A stretch of 64,000 nucleotides of DNA from Caulobacter hibisci (GCF_016135805.1 NZ_JADWOX010000002.1:186001-250000); one strand, 5' to 3'. Shown: positions 17,616-28,115, counted from the stretch's first letter. The notes: a model not told the origin generated them from the letters alone. A program made the numbers and translations.

Positions 17616-17627
17616 CGTTACATAACG
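17616..17627. promoter_or_regulatory. Short dyad upstream of iolC
   Basis: CGTTA-CA-TAACG is a perfect 5-bp inverted repeat in the AT-rich 112-bp gap between iolR and iolC. It could belong to a separate iolC promoter or operator. It does not match the GGAA-N6-TTCC motif. Confidence 0.3.
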
Positions 17628-17666
17628 TCGGCGGGGAGGCCGGCCAGACAGTAGCGTGGAACCGGA

Positions 17667-19595
17667 ATGGCGCACGACGCAAAGAGCCTTGATCTGATCA
17701 CGGTCGGCCGTTCCTCCGTCGATCTCTACGGCCAGCAGACCGGCGGCCGGCTGGAGGACATGGCCTCGTTCGCCAAATATCTGGGCGGCAGCCCGACCAA
17801 CACCGCCGCGGGCGGGGCGCGCCTGGGCCTGAAGACGGGGCTGCTGACCCGGGTCGGCTCCGACCACATGGGCCGCTTTATCCGCGAGCAACTGGTGCGC
17901 GAGGGCGTCGACGTCGCCGGCGTGCTGTCCGACCCCGACCGCCTGACCGCCCTGGTGATCCTGGGGATCCGCGACCGGGTGAACTTTCCCCTGATCTTCT
18001 ACCGCGAGAACTGCGCCGACATGGCGCTGCAGCCGTCCGATGTCGACGAGGCCTGGATCGCCAGGGCCGGCGCCGTGCTGATCAACGGCACCCACCTGTC
18101 CCAGCCCAATGTCTACGAGACCAGCCTGAAGGCCGCCCGCGCGGTGAAGGCGGCTGGCGGCCGGGTGATCTTCGACATCGACTACCGCCCCGTGCTCTGG
18201 GGGCTGACCGGCAAGGACGCCGGCGAGAACCGCTTCGTCGAGAACCCGGACGTCACCGCCAAGCTGCAGGAGGTGGTCACTCTCTGCGACCTGATCGTCG
18301 GGACGGAGGAGGAGATCCACATCCTTGGCGGCTCGACCGACACGGTCACGGCGCTGCGAGCGATCCGCACGGGCGCGCCGAACGCCCTGCTGGTCTGCAA
18401 GCGCGGCGCGGACGGCTGTGTCGCCTTCCCGGGCGCGATTCCGTCCAGCCTGGACGAGGGCGTCAGCGCGCGCGGCTTCAAGGTCGAGGTGTTCAACGTG
18501 CTGGGGGCCGGCGACGCCTTCATGGCCGGCTTCCTGCGCGGCTGGCTGCGCGGCGAGCCCGTCGAGACCTGCTGCGAGTGGGGCAACGCCTGCGGGGCCA
18601 TCGTCGTCTCGCGCCACGGCTGCGCCCCGGCCATGCCGACCTGGGTCGAGCTGGAGGCCTTCCTGTCCGACCGCGAGCGGCCGTTCCGCCTGCGCGAGGA
18701 TCTCGAGTTCGAACACATCCACTGGGCCACCACCCGCGACCGCGTCTATGACGAGCTGACCGTCCTGGCCGTCGACCATCGCAGCCAGTTCCTCGACCTC
18801 GTCGAAGAAACCGGCGGCGATCCCGAGCGCATCCCGCACTTCAAGACCCTGGCCCTGCGCGCCGTCGAGACCGTGGCCGGTGGCGACGACCGGTTCGGCG
18901 TGCTGCTGGACGGCCGCTTCGGCTTCGAGGCCTTGGCCCAGGCCGCCGACCACGACTACTGGATCGGCCGCCCGATCGAGCTGCCCAAGTCGCGGCCGCT
19001 AATCTTCGAAAGCGCGCCCGACGTGGCGACCGAGCTGGTCGAATGGCCGCTGAACCACGTCGTCAAATGCCTGGTCTTCTACCATCCCGACGACGAGTCC
19101 GACCTGCGCGAGCGCCAGGAGCGCCAGTTGCTTCGCCTGTTCGACGCCTGCCGCAAGACCCGCCACGAGCTGCTGTTGGAAGTGATCCTGCCGGCCGGCC
19201 TGGACAGCGACAGCGGCACGGTCGCCCGCGCCGTCCGCCGCCTCTATGCGATCGGGCTTAAACCCGACTGGTGGAAGCTGGAGCCGATGGCCGATCCGGC
19301 CGCCTGGGCCGAGGTTTCGGCGGCGGTGGAGGAGAACGATCCGCTGTGCCGGGGCGTCGTGCTGCTGGGCCTGTCGGCGCCGGAGGCCGAGCTCCTGGCC
19401 TCGTTCGAGGTCGCCGCCCGCTTCCCGATCATCAAGGGCTTCGCCGTCGGTCGGACCATCTTCTACGACGTCGCCCGCGACTGGCTGGCCAATCGCATCG
19501 ACGACGAGGCCGCCGTGGCCGCTCTGGCCGGCAAGCTTCGTGTATTGGTCGAGGCTTGGCGCCGCGCCCGCGCCGCCGTGGAGAAGGCCGCGTAG
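17667..19595 (+). CDS. iolC: 5-dehydro-2-deoxygluconokinase fused to DUF2090 aldolase-like domain
   Basis: A 642-residue two-domain protein. Residues about 8-330 are a PfkB sugar kinase (GGSPTNTAAGGARLG near 40-54; catalytic GAGDAFMAG at 280-288) that phosphorylates 2-deoxy-5-keto-gluconate. Residues about 345-640 form a DUF2090 domain (LTVLAVDHRSQFLDL ... FAVGRTIFYDVARDWL), which resembles a class I aldolase barrel. No separate iolJ aldolase lies in the cluster, so the C-terminal domain probably cleaves the kinase product into malonic semialdehyde and dihydroxyacetone phosphate. Kinase-DUF2090 fusions are usual in alphaproteobacterial iol operons. The stop codon directly abuts the iolD ATG. 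Confidence 0.9.
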   Translation: MAHDAKSLDLITVGRSSVDLYGQQTGGRLEDMASFAKYLGGSPTNTAAGGARLGLKTGLLTRVGSDHMGRFIREQLVREGVDVAGVLSDPDRLTALVILGIRDRVNFPLIFYRENCADMALQPSDVDEAWIARAGAVLINGTHLSQPNVYETSLKAARAVKAAGGRVIFDIDYRPVLWGLTGKDAGENRFVENPDVTAKLQEVVTLCDLIVGTEEEIHILGGSTDTVTALRAIRTGAPNALLVCKRGADGCVAFPGAIPSSLDEGVSARGFKVEVFNVLGAGDAFMAGFLRGWLRGEPVETCCEWGNACGAIVVSRHGCAPAMPTWVELEAFLSDRERPFRLREDLEFEHIHWATTRDRVYDELTVLAVDHRSQFLDLVEETGGDPERIPHFKTLALRAVETVAGGDDRFGVLLDGRFGFEALAQAADHDYWIGRPIELPKSRPLIFESAPDVATELVEWPLNHVVKCLVFYHPDDESDLRERQERQLLRLFDACRKTRHELLLEVILPAGLDSDSGTVARAVRRLYAIGLKPDWWKLEPMADPAAWAEVSAAVEENDPLCRGVVLLGLSAPEAELLASFEVAARFPIIKGFAVGRTIFYDVARDWLANRIDDEAAVAALAGKLRVLVEAWRRARAAVEKAA

Positions 19596-21440
19596 ATGGC
19601 TCTGGTTCGTCTCACCGCCGCCCAGGCGACCGTCCGCTGGCTGGCTGCTCAGCATGTCGAGACCGGGCAGAGCGTGGTTCCGTACTTCGCCGGCGTCTGG
19701 GCGATCTTCGGCCATGGCAACGTCGCCGGCCTGGGCGAGGCCCTGCACGGCGCCCGCGACGTGCTGCCGACCTGGCGCGCTCACAACGAGCAGGGCATGG
19801 CCCACGCCGCCATCGCCTTCGCCAAGCAGTCGCGGCGCGAGCGGGCCATGGTCTGCACGACCTCGATCGGACCGGGCGCGACCAACATGGTCACCGCCGC
19901 CGCCTTGGCCCACGTCAATCGCCTGCCGGTGCTGTTCCTGCCCGGCGACGTCTATGCCAGCCGCCGGCCCGACCCCGTCCTCCAGCAGATCGAGGACTTC
20001 GGCGACGCCACGGTCAGCGCCAACGACTGCTTCCGGCCGGTGTCGCGCTATTTCGACCGCATCACCCGCCCCGAGCAGATCCTCGACGCCCTGCCGCGCG
20101 CTTTGGCGACCCTGCTCGATCCGGCCACCTGCGGCCCCGCGACCCTGGCCTTCTGCCAGGACGTCCAGGCCGAGGCCTTCGACTATCCGGAAACCTTCTT
20201 CGAGAAGCGCGTCTGGCGCATCCGCGCGCCGCGTCCCGATCCGCGCGAGCTGGCCGACTTGGTGTCGCTGATCAAGGCGGCCAAGCGACCGCTGGTCGTG
20301 GCCGGCGGCGGGGTGCTCTACGCCCGCGCCGAAGCCGCCCTGGCCGACCTCGCCACGGCCGCCGGCCTGCCGGTCGTCGAGACGCAAGGCGGGAAGGGGA
20401 GTGTGGCCTGGGATCACCCGCTGAACCTCGGCGCCATCGGCGTCACCGGCACGACCGCCGCCGTCGCCGCCGCGCAGCAGGCCGATCTCGTGATCGGCGT
20501 CGGCACGCGCCTCCAGGACTTCACCACCGGCTCCCGCGCCCTGTTCGGCGCGGAAGGCCGCAAGCTGGTGCAGGTCAATGTCGCCCCGCACGACGCCCAC
20601 AAGCACGGCGCGGTCAGCGTCGTCGGCGACGCCAAGGCGGTGTTCGAGGCCCTCGCTGAAGCCCTGGACGGCTGGCGCGCGCCGGACGCCTGGACCGCCG
20701 AGGCGACCGGCGGCGTCGCCGGCTGGAACGCGATCTTCGACGCCGCGACGACGGCCGACGACCGGCCGCTGCCAACCGACGCCCAGGTGCTGGGCGCGGT
20801 GTGGCGGGCTTCGTCCGACGACAGCGTCGTGGTCTGCGCCGCCGGCGGTCTGCCGGGCGAGCTGCACAAGCTGTGGCGCACGCGCCAACCCGGCGGCTAC
20901 CATGTGGAATACGGCTTCTCGTGCATGGGCTACGAGATCGCCGGCGCCGTCGGCGTGAAGATGGCCGCGCCGGACCGCGAAGTCCACGTCATGGTCGGCG
21001 ACGGCAGCTACCTGATGCTCAATTCCGAGCTCGCCACCTCGGTGATGCTGGGCGCCAAGCTGATCGTCACCGTGCTCGACAACCGCGGCTTCGGCTGCAT
21101 CAACCGCCTGCAAGCCGCCACCGGCGGGGCGGCGTTCAACAACCTGCTGGCCGACACGGTCCACGAGACCCTGCCGGACATCGACTTCGCCGCCCATGCC
21201 GCCAGCCTCGGCGCGCGGTCGGAGAAGGTCGCCAGCCTGGCCGAACTGGAGGCCGCGCTGCAACGCGCCAAGGCCAGCGACCGGACCTATGTCGTGGTCA
21301 TCGACACCGACCCGGCGCCCAGCACCGAAGGCGGCGCCTGGTGGGACGTGGCTGTGCCCGAGGTCTCGAACCGTCCGGCCGTCAACGCGGCCCGCGCGTC
21401 TTACGAACACAAGATCAAGCAACAGCGTACGGGGGACTAA
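19596..21440 (+). CDS. iolD: 3D-(3,5/4)-trihydroxycyclohexane-1,2-dione hydrolase
   Basis: A thiamine-diphosphate enzyme of 614 residues that opens the cyclohexane ring to give 5-deoxy-glucuronate. It has the three-part acetolactate-synthase architecture: an N-terminal PYR domain (GMAHAAIAFAKQSRRERAM; TTSIGPGATNMVTAAALA), a central domain with KAAKRPLVVAGGGVLY and a C-terminal PP domain with the cofactor motif VGDGSYLMLNSELAT. The ATG starts directly after the iolC TAG, so translation is coupled. Length and all motifs fit IolD. Confidence 0.93.
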   Translation: MALVRLTAAQATVRWLAAQHVETGQSVVPYFAGVWAIFGHGNVAGLGEALHGARDVLPTWRAHNEQGMAHAAIAFAKQSRRERAMVCTTSIGPGATNMVTAAALAHVNRLPVLFLPGDVYASRRPDPVLQQIEDFGDATVSANDCFRPVSRYFDRITRPEQILDALPRALATLLDPATCGPATLAFCQDVQAEAFDYPETFFEKRVWRIRAPRPDPRELADLVSLIKAAKRPLVVAGGGVLYARAEAALADLATAAGLPVVETQGGKGSVAWDHPLNLGAIGVTGTTAAVAAAQQADLVIGVGTRLQDFTTGSRALFGAEGRKLVQVNVAPHDAHKHGAVSVVGDAKAVFEALAEALDGWRAPDAWTAEATGGVAGWNAIFDAATTADDRPLPTDAQVLGAVWRASSDDSVVVCAAGGLPGELHKLWRTRQPGGYHVEYGFSCMGYEIAGAVGVKMAAPDREVHVMVGDGSYLMLNSELATSVMLGAKLIVTVLDNRGFGCINRLQAATGGAAFNNLLADTVHETLPDIDFAAHAASLGARSEKVASLAELEAALQRAKASDRTYVVVIDTDPAPSTEGGAWWDVAVPEVSNRPAVNAARASYEHKIKQQRTGD

Positions 21441-21444
21441 GCCT

Positions 21445-22344
21445 ATGACCATCCGTTTCGGCGTCAGCCCCATCGCCTGGATCAACGACGACATGCCCGA
21501 GCTGGGCGGCGACACCCCGCTGGAGAGCGTGCTGGCCGACTGCCAGGCCATCGGCTTCTCAGGCGTCGAGCTGGGCGGGGTGTTCCCGCGCGATCCCTTG
21601 GTGCTGAAGCCGCTGCTCGACCGATACGGCCTCGACCTGGTCGGCGGCTGGTACAGCGGCAACCTGCTGGTGCAGTCGGCGCAGGACGAGATCGCGGCCC
21701 TGCAGCCGCACCTGTCGCTGCTGAAGGCCATGGGCTGCACCGTCTTCGTCCATGCCGAGACCAGCAACGCCATCCACGGCGACCGCGCCAAGGCCCTTTC
21801 GGCCACGCCGCGCCTCGACGCCGAGGGCTGGAAAGAGTTCGGCGCACGGCTGACGCAGGTGGCCGACTACATCCAGGCCCAGGGCCTGAAGTTCGCCTAC
21901 CACCATCACCTGGGCACCGTCGTCGAGCGGCCCGAGGACCTGGAGGCCTTTCTGGCCCATACCGGTCCGTCGGTCGGCCTGACCGTCGACACCGGCCACG
22001 CGGCCCTGGGCGGTCTCGACCCCGTCTCGATCATCCGCAACCACCCCGAGCGCGTCGCCCACGTCCACTGCAAGGACATCCGCGGCGAGGTGTTCAGCAA
22101 GGTGATCTCGCAGGACGGCGGCAGCTTCCTGGAAGGTGTGCTGGCCGGCATGTTCACCGTGCCCGGCGACGGCTCGCTGGACTACGCCGCGGTGATGCAG
22201 GCCTTGGCGCAGATCGGCTATTCCGGCTGGATCATCGTCGAGGCCGAGCAGGACCCGGCCATCGCCAATCCTCGCGAATACGGCGAGATCGGCCTGGCGA
22301 CCCTGAAGCGCGAAGCGGCTTCGGCGGGCCTGAGGGCGGCGTGA
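21445..22344 (+). CDS. iolE: 2-keto-myo-inositol dehydratase (inosose dehydratase)
   Basis: A 299-residue sugar-phosphate isomerase-like TIM barrel that dehydrates 2-keto-myo-inositol to the cyclohexane-dione substrate of IolD. The start at 21445 lies 4 bp after the iolD stop. Markers are FGVSPIAWINDDMPELGG at the N-terminus, GFSGVELGGVFPRD, FAYHHHLGTVVE, LTVDTGHAALGG, VAHVHCKDIR and WIIVEAEQDP, giving the His/Asp/Glu metal-site residues of the family. A 107-bp palindromic repeat separates it from iolB. Confidence 0.93.
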   Translation: MTIRFGVSPIAWINDDMPELGGDTPLESVLADCQAIGFSGVELGGVFPRDPLVLKPLLDRYGLDLVGGWYSGNLLVQSAQDEIAALQPHLSLLKAMGCTVFVHAETSNAIHGDRAKALSATPRLDAEGWKEFGARLTQVADYIQAQGLKFAYHHHLGTVVERPEDLEAFLAHTGPSVGLTVDTGHAALGGLDPVSIIRNHPERVAHVHCKDIRGEVFSKVISQDGGSFLEGVLAGMFTVPGDGSLDYAAVMQALAQIGYSGWIIVEAEQDPAIANPREYGEIGLATLKREAASAGLRAA

Positions 22345-22365
22345 ACCCTTTTGAACTCCATTCCT

Positions 22366-22472
22366 CGTCATCCCGGCCGCAGCGCGTAGCGCGGAGAGCC
22401 GGGACCCAGGGGCGACCGCAGTGCGCCGGCCCCTGGGTCCCGGATAGCCTCTGCGAGGCTTCCGGGATGACG
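22366..22472. repeat. Intergenic palindromic repeat between iolE and iolB
   Basis: The outer arms are CGTCATCCCGG (22366-22376) and CCGGGATGACG (22462-22472). Inner arms CCGGGACCCAGGGG (22399-22412) and CCCCTGGGTCCCGG (22430-22443) are also complementary. Its form (GTCATCCCGG...CCGGGATGAC) is that of a dispersed repeat common in alphaproteobacterial intergenic space. In iol mRNA it would fold into a long hairpin between two pathway genes. No second copy was seen in the window. Confidence 0.75.
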
Positions 22473-22498
22473 GGCATTGGGATGGGCGGAGACTGTTG

Positions 22499-23305
22499 AT
22501 GTCCAAGTTGCTCGTTCGCCCGCACGTGCCTGATGAGGCGGGGTCCGTCCTCGAGATCACCCCGCAGTCCGCCGGCTGGACCCATGTCGGCTTCCAGGTC
22601 GTCAAGTTGTCCGCCGGCGAGACCTTCGACGGCTTGGAACCGAGCCGCGAGACCTGCGTCGTGATCATGAGCGGGACGGCCGAGGTCAGCGCCGAGGGCG
22701 TTGCGTTCGGCCGGATCGGCGGCCGCGCTAGCGTCTTCGAGGACAAGGCTCCCGGCGCGGTCTACATCCCCGCCGGCGCCGGTTACGCGGTTGTCGCCGT
22801 GAGCGACGTCGAACTGGCCCTCTGCACGGCTCCGGGCAAGCGCGGCGGCCAAGCCCGCCTGATCGCCGAGGCCGACATGCCGCGCGAGGTGCGGGGCAAG
22901 GGGACCAATGTCCGCCACGTCCGCAACATCCTGCCCGAGACCGCGCCCGCCGACGGCCTGCTGGTGGTCGAGGTGATCACGCCTGGCGGCCACTGGTCCA
23001 GCTATCCGCCGCACAAGCACGACACCGCCGCCGAGGGCGAGGAGACGGCGCTGGAGGAGACCTACTATCACCGCCTGAACCCGCCGCAGGGCTTTGCCTT
23101 CCAGCGCGTCTACACCGACGACCGCAGTCTCGACGAGACGGTCTGCGTGCAGGATGGCGACGTGGTGATGGTGCCGCGCGGCTACCATCCGGTCGGGGCC
23201 CCGCACGGCTACGACCTCTACTACCTCAACGTCATGGCCGGCCCGCACCGGAAGTGGATCTTCCGCAACGACCCCGCCCACGACTGGATCATGCGGCAGG
23301 CCTGA
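22499..23305 (+). CDS. iolB: 5-deoxy-glucuronate isomerase
   Basis: A 268-residue cupin-type isomerase converting 5-deoxy-glucuronate to 2-deoxy-5-keto-gluconate. The ATG at 22499 has GGAG 7 nt upstream; a TTG codon just before it is less likely to be used. Metal-binding residues are visible in SSYPPHKHDT and YYHRLNPPQGF, and in YHPVGAPHGYDLYYLNVMAG near the C-terminus. It starts after the palindromic repeat and is followed 28 bp later by iolA. Confidence 0.92.
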   Translation: MSKLLVRPHVPDEAGSVLEITPQSAGWTHVGFQVVKLSAGETFDGLEPSRETCVVIMSGTAEVSAEGVAFGRIGGRASVFEDKAPGAVYIPAGAGYAVVAVSDVELALCTAPGKRGGQARLIAEADMPREVRGKGTNVRHVRNILPETAPADGLLVVEVITPGGHWSSYPPHKHDTAAEGEETALEETYYHRLNPPQGFAFQRVYTDDRSLDETVCVQDGDVVMVPRGYHPVGAPHGYDLYYLNVMAGPHRKWIFRNDPAHDWIMRQA

Positions 23306-23333
23306 CCGCCGCCCGTTCAAGAAGGAGCGCGTC

Positions 23334-24833
<1,500 letters not shown>

Positions 24834-24962
24834 GCACGCCGCGCAGGCGAGCCTGACAGGTGGGCTGTCGGCCGGCGTCCGATCCTGACGCAGCGCGATG
24901 GTCCTTTGCCATCAGGCGGCGACTCGGGATGAGAAGGGCGTCGCGTCACGCGAGGATCTTCC

Positions 24963-25340
24963 ATGACCCCAGAGGCCTTTTCGACCTTGGCCTTACGGCT
25001 CGGCGCCGCCGTGCAGGTGCGCCGCGTGCTCGACACCACCCAGTTTCGGGTCGGGAGCCGCGCCTTTGCGACATTGGGCTGGCCAGAGGCCGGTTGGGCG
25101 GTGGTCAAGCTCAGCCCCAGGGACCAGGTCGCGGCCCTGGCGCTCAGCGAAGCTGTGTCGATCGAGCCGCGGCGGCCGCGCAATTCCGGCGTGACCCTGG
25201 TCTGGCTGAAGGGGATCGACGAGGACGCCATGGCCTACATCCTGGCCGCCGCCTTCCGCGAGGCCTACGCCAAGGCCGCTCGCGCCCGTCCGGCCAGGGG
25301 CCGCGGCGCGGTGCTCGGCGCGGCCAAGACCGCGGGATGA
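24963..25340 (+). CDS. MmcQ/YjbR family protein
   Basis: A small cytoplasmic protein of 125 residues of the MmcQ/YjbR (CyaY-like fold) family. Family features are RRVLDTTQFRVGSRAFATLGWPEAGWAVVKLS, consisting of a conserved F-x-V-x-x-R/K-x-F-A sheet and a V-K-L-S strand, and the closing alpha-helix after TLVWLKGID. A GAGGA ribosome site is upstream. The biochemical role of this family is not settled, although a DNA-binding fold has been suggested. It lies 129 bp after iolA and 4 bp before the next gene, so it probably forms a small operon with it rather than belonging to the iol set. Confidence 0.75.
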   Translation: MTPEAFSTLALRLGAAVQVRRVLDTTQFRVGSRAFATLGWPEAGWAVVKLSPRDQVAALALSEAVSIEPRRPRNSGVTLVWLKGIDEDAMAYILAAAFREAYAKAARARPARGRGAVLGAAKTAG

Positions 25341-25344
25341 TCCG

Positions 25345-25641
25345 ATGAGCGCGGGTATCAAGATCGTCGCTGTGCTCGCCGCCCGGCCCAGCAAGGGTGC
25401 GGCGCTCGAGGCGCTTCTCCTGGGCATGGCCGCCGCCTGCCGGGCCGAACCGGGCAACCTGCGCTGGGACGTCTGGCGCGACCAGGCCGACCCGACCCGC
25501 TTCGTTCTCGACGAACTCTATGTCGACGACGACGCCGTCGCCGCCCATCGCGCCAGCCCGCATTTCGCCGCCTATCTGGCGCGGATCGGCGACCTGGCCG
25601 AACGCACGGCGCTGGTGCTTGATCCGGCCGACCTGGGCTGA
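25345..25641 (+). CDS. Antibiotic biosynthesis monooxygenase (ABM/YgiN-type) domain protein
   Basis: A 98-residue ferredoxin-like alpha+beta protein. The order beta strand (IKIVAVLAARPSKG), helix (ALEALLLGMAAACRAEPG), strand (LRWDVWRDQADPTRFVLDELYVD) and helix (AAHRASPHFAAYLARIGDLA) is that of the ABM domain, with the usual H-x-x-S-x-H/P-F core. Related proteins oxidise quinols or small aromatic compounds without cofactors, or act as dimeric binding proteins. It starts 4 bp after the MmcQ gene. The substrate is unknown. Confidence 0.78.
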   Translation: MSAGIKIVAVLAARPSKGAALEALLLGMAAACRAEPGNLRWDVWRDQADPTRFVLDELYVDDDAVAAHRASPHFAAYLARIGDLAERTALVLDPADLG

Positions 25642-25735
25642 ACCCGCCGTTGCGTTGACGGCGGTCGCGCCGGTTCTAATGTCAGCGCGTCCGGCCAGAG
25701 AGCGCGGTGATCACCAACAAGCAGGGGTAGGGAAC

Positions 25736-26161
25736 ATGGCCAAGGCGCAGGCGCTGAAGACGCTCGAAACCTGGCACGATCTTCTGGAAAAGCGCGAGTT
25801 CGACCGCCTGCGGCCGCTGGCGGCGCAGACCGTGGTGTTCCGCTCGCCGGCCTTCTTCACGCCCTATCCCGGCGTCGAGGCGCTGGTGCACATCATCGCG
25901 ACCGTCAACACCCTGTTCGAGGACTTCGCCTATCACCGCGCGTTCTGGTCCGAGGGCCATGAGGCCGTCGTCCTCGAATTCAGCGCCCGGCTCGGCGACA
26001 AGATGTTCAAGGGCATAGACATCATCTCCTTCGACGACGCCGGCAGGATCACCGAGTTCGAGGTGATGATCCGCCCCGCCAACGCCGCCGTGGCGCTGGG
26101 CGAGGCGATGGCCGCCAAGGCCGGCCCCGGCCTGAAGGCGCTGCTGGGCAAGCCGGCCTAG
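25736..26161 (+). CDS. NTF2-like (SnoaL-type) protein
   Basis: A 141-residue protein with the cone-shaped NTF2 fold: an N-terminal helix pair (ALKTLETWHDLLEKREFDRLRPLAA), strands with VVFRSPAFFTPYPGVEALVHIIATV, and the C-terminal sheet VVLEFSARLGDKMFKGIDIISFDDAGRITEFEVMIRP. A GGGG ribosome site precedes the ATG. Such proteins may be isomerases, hydrolases or binding proteins; no catalytic pair can be assigned. It stands alone, 94 bp after the ABM gene and upstream of dusA. Confidence 0.75.
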   Translation: MAKAQALKTLETWHDLLEKREFDRLRPLAAQTVVFRSPAFFTPYPGVEALVHIIATVNTLFEDFAYHRAFWSEGHEAVVLEFSARLGDKMFKGIDIISFDDAGRITEFEVMIRPANAAVALGEAMAAKAGPGLKALLGKPA

Positions 26162-26350
26162 CCAGATCCGTCACGCACCTCCGGACTGGGGCTCCCGGCC
26201 TGTGCGCTGGCAGGTGAAACGCGCGCCTGGAGCGGCGATTTTCGCCATGTCATTGCCGGCGAGATTCCGCTAAGTCCTTGAAAATCTTGCGAAGCCGCTG
26301 CAGCTCCAGTCTGCTTGCCTTTGCTGGGAATTCATTGAAATCAAAGCCTT

Positions 26351-27379
26351 ATGACGAAATTCTCCGTTGCCCCGATGATGGATTGGAGTGACCGGCACTG
26401 CCGGTCGCTGCACCGCGTGCTGTCGTCGCAGACCCTGCTCTATTCGGAAATGGTCACCACCGGCGCGGTGCTGAACGGCGATCGTGAGCGTCTGCTGGGC
26501 TATACCAGCGACCAGCATCCAGTGGCGTTGCAGCTGGGCGGATCGGAGCCGGCCGACCTCGCCGCCGCCGCGCGCATCGGCGAGGACTACGGCTACGACG
26601 AGATCAACCTCAATGTCGGCTGCCCCTCCGACCGCGTGCAGAGCGGCCGGTTCGGGGCCTGCCTGATGCGCGAGCCCGACCTGGTGGCCGAGTGCATGGC
26701 CGCCATGGGGGCTGCGGTGAAGGTTCCGGTCACGGTCAAGTGCCGCATCGGCGTCGACGACCAGGATCCGGAGGAGGCGCTGTTCACCCTGGTGGACAAG
26801 TGCGCCGCCGCAGGCGTCACCAGCTTCGTCGTCCACGCCCGCAAGGCCTGGCTGCAGGGCCTGTCGCCGAAGGAAAACCGCGACGTGCCGCCGCTCGACT
26901 ATCCGCTGGTCTATCGGCTCAAGCGCGAACGCCCGAACCTGTTCATCGCCATCAACGGCGGCGTGCCCGACGTCGACGCGGCGCTGGAGCACCTGCAGCA
27001 CGTCGACAGCGTCATGCTGGGCCGCGCGGCCTATCACGAGGCCGGCCTGCTGGGCGAGGTCGATCGCCGGGTGTTCGGCCTCGACGTTCCGGACGTCACG
27101 GCCTTCGAGGCGGTCGAGCGCTACCGGCCCTATATCGCCCAGGCCCTGACCGACGGCTGGCGGCTGGCGGGGATCACCCGCCACATGCTGGGCCTGTTCC
27201 ACGGCCTGCCCGGCGCGCGGGCCTGGCGGCGGATCCTCACCGTCGAGGGCGTCGCCGACGGGGCGGGGCTGGAGGTGGTCGATAAGGCCCTGGCCGCCGT
27301 CCGCCGGGCGGTCGACGAGCGCGAATCCAGGGCGCTCGAGACCACGCCGGAAAGCGCGATCGCACCAGCCGCCAGCTAG
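26351..27379 (+). CDS. dusA: tRNA-dihydrouridine(20/20a) synthase
   Basis: An FMN-dependent enzyme of 342 residues that reduces uridine 20/20a in the tRNA D-loop. The TIM barrel begins FSVAPMMDWSDRHCRSLHR. The catalytic cysteine is Cys91 in INLNVGCPSDRVQSGRFGACLM, and VPVTVKCRIGVDD and INGGVPD give the RNA- and FMN-binding strands. The N-x-G-C-P-S-x-R-V-x-x-G-x-F-G-A form and the SPKENRDVPPLDY loop identify the DusA subgroup. No good ribosome site is seen before the ATG at 26351. Confidence 0.93.
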   Translation: MTKFSVAPMMDWSDRHCRSLHRVLSSQTLLYSEMVTTGAVLNGDRERLLGYTSDQHPVALQLGGSEPADLAAAARIGEDYGYDEINLNVGCPSDRVQSGRFGACLMREPDLVAECMAAMGAAVKVPVTVKCRIGVDDQDPEEALFTLVDKCAAAGVTSFVVHARKAWLQGLSPKENRDVPPLDYPLVYRLKRERPNLFIAINGGVPDVDAALEHLQHVDSVMLGRAAYHEAGLLGEVDRRVFGLDVPDVTAFEAVERYRPYIAQALTDGWRLAGITRHMLGLFHGLPGARAWRRILTVEGVADGAGLEVVDKALAAVRRAVDERESRALETTPESAIAPAAS

Positions 27380-27440
27380 GTCACGGAACCTTGACGCCTT
27401 TCGACGAGTTTGCCGCCAGAGACTGGAAGGGAACTCGGAT

Positions 27441-28115
27441 ATGAAAACGCGGATTTTTGTTGCGAGCCTCGGCGCGGCCCTGCTGGCGGCGGCCGGCGGC
27501 GCTCACGCCCAGGAAGGCGGCAACTTCGCCGTCGGCGGCAACATCGGCACGCCCGGCGCCGGTATCGAAGCCCAATATCGCCTGAACGACAGCTTCGTGG
27601 TCCGCGGCGGCGGCGACTGGCTCGACTACGACCACGACGAGACCTACAGCGGCGTCGCCTACAAGGGCAACATCACCTCCAAGACCGGCGGCGTGTTCCT
27701 CGACTGGCACCCGATGCAGGGCGGGTTCTTCGTCTCGGGCGGCAGCTATTTCGGCAAGCGCAAGCTGGACCTGTCGGGCGCCCCGACCGAGAACACCGAG
27801 ATCGGCGGCGCGACCTTCACCCCGGCCCAGATCGGCACGATCAGCGGCCACGTCGAGCTGTCGGACGCCCAGCCCTTCGTCGGCCTGGGCTGGGACAACA
27901 CCTTCAGCGGCGACGGCGGCTGGGGCTTCCGCGTCCTGGGCGGCGTGTCGTTCAGCGACAGCCCCAAGGTCGACCTGACCGCCTCGGGCGGCACCCTGTC
28001 GAACGACCCGACCTTCCAGCAGCGCCTGCGCGAGGAAGAAGCCGAGGTTCGCGACGACGCCAAGGACTTCAAGTACTTCCCGGTGGCCCAGATCGGCCTG
28101 ACCTACCGGTTCTAG
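27441..28115 (+). CDS. Outer-membrane beta-barrel protein, small porin-like
   Basis: A 224-residue exported protein with signal peptide MKTRIFVASLGAALLAAAGGAHAQ. The mature part is built of alternating amphipathic strands (NFAVGGNIGTPGAGIEAQYRL, FVVRGGGDWLDYDH, FFVSGGSYFGKRKL, PFVGLGWDNTF, WGFRVLGGVSF) and ends with a C-terminal aromatic (VAQIGLTYRF), as outer-membrane barrels do. An acidic helix (RLREEEAEVRDDAKDFK) sits before the last strand. It resembles OmpW/OmpA-barrel-like proteins of eight strands. No function can be given. A 10-bp terminator hairpin follows. Confidence 0.7.
   Translation: MKTRIFVASLGAALLAAAGGAHAQEGGNFAVGGNIGTPGAGIEAQYRLNDSFVVRGGGDWLDYDHDETYSGVAYKGNITSKTGGVFLDWHPMQGGFFVSGGSYFGKRKLDLSGAPTENTEIGGATFTPAQIGTISGHVELSDAQPFVGLGWDNTFSGDGGWGFRVLGGVSFSDSPKVDLTASGGTLSNDPTFQQRLREEEAEVRDDAKDFKYFPVAQIGLTYRF

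Noticed and set aside
24834..24962. A terminator after iolA
   Set aside because: Only weak partial pairing (GCCTGACAG / CTGTCGGC) and no T-run are present, so nothing can be supported.
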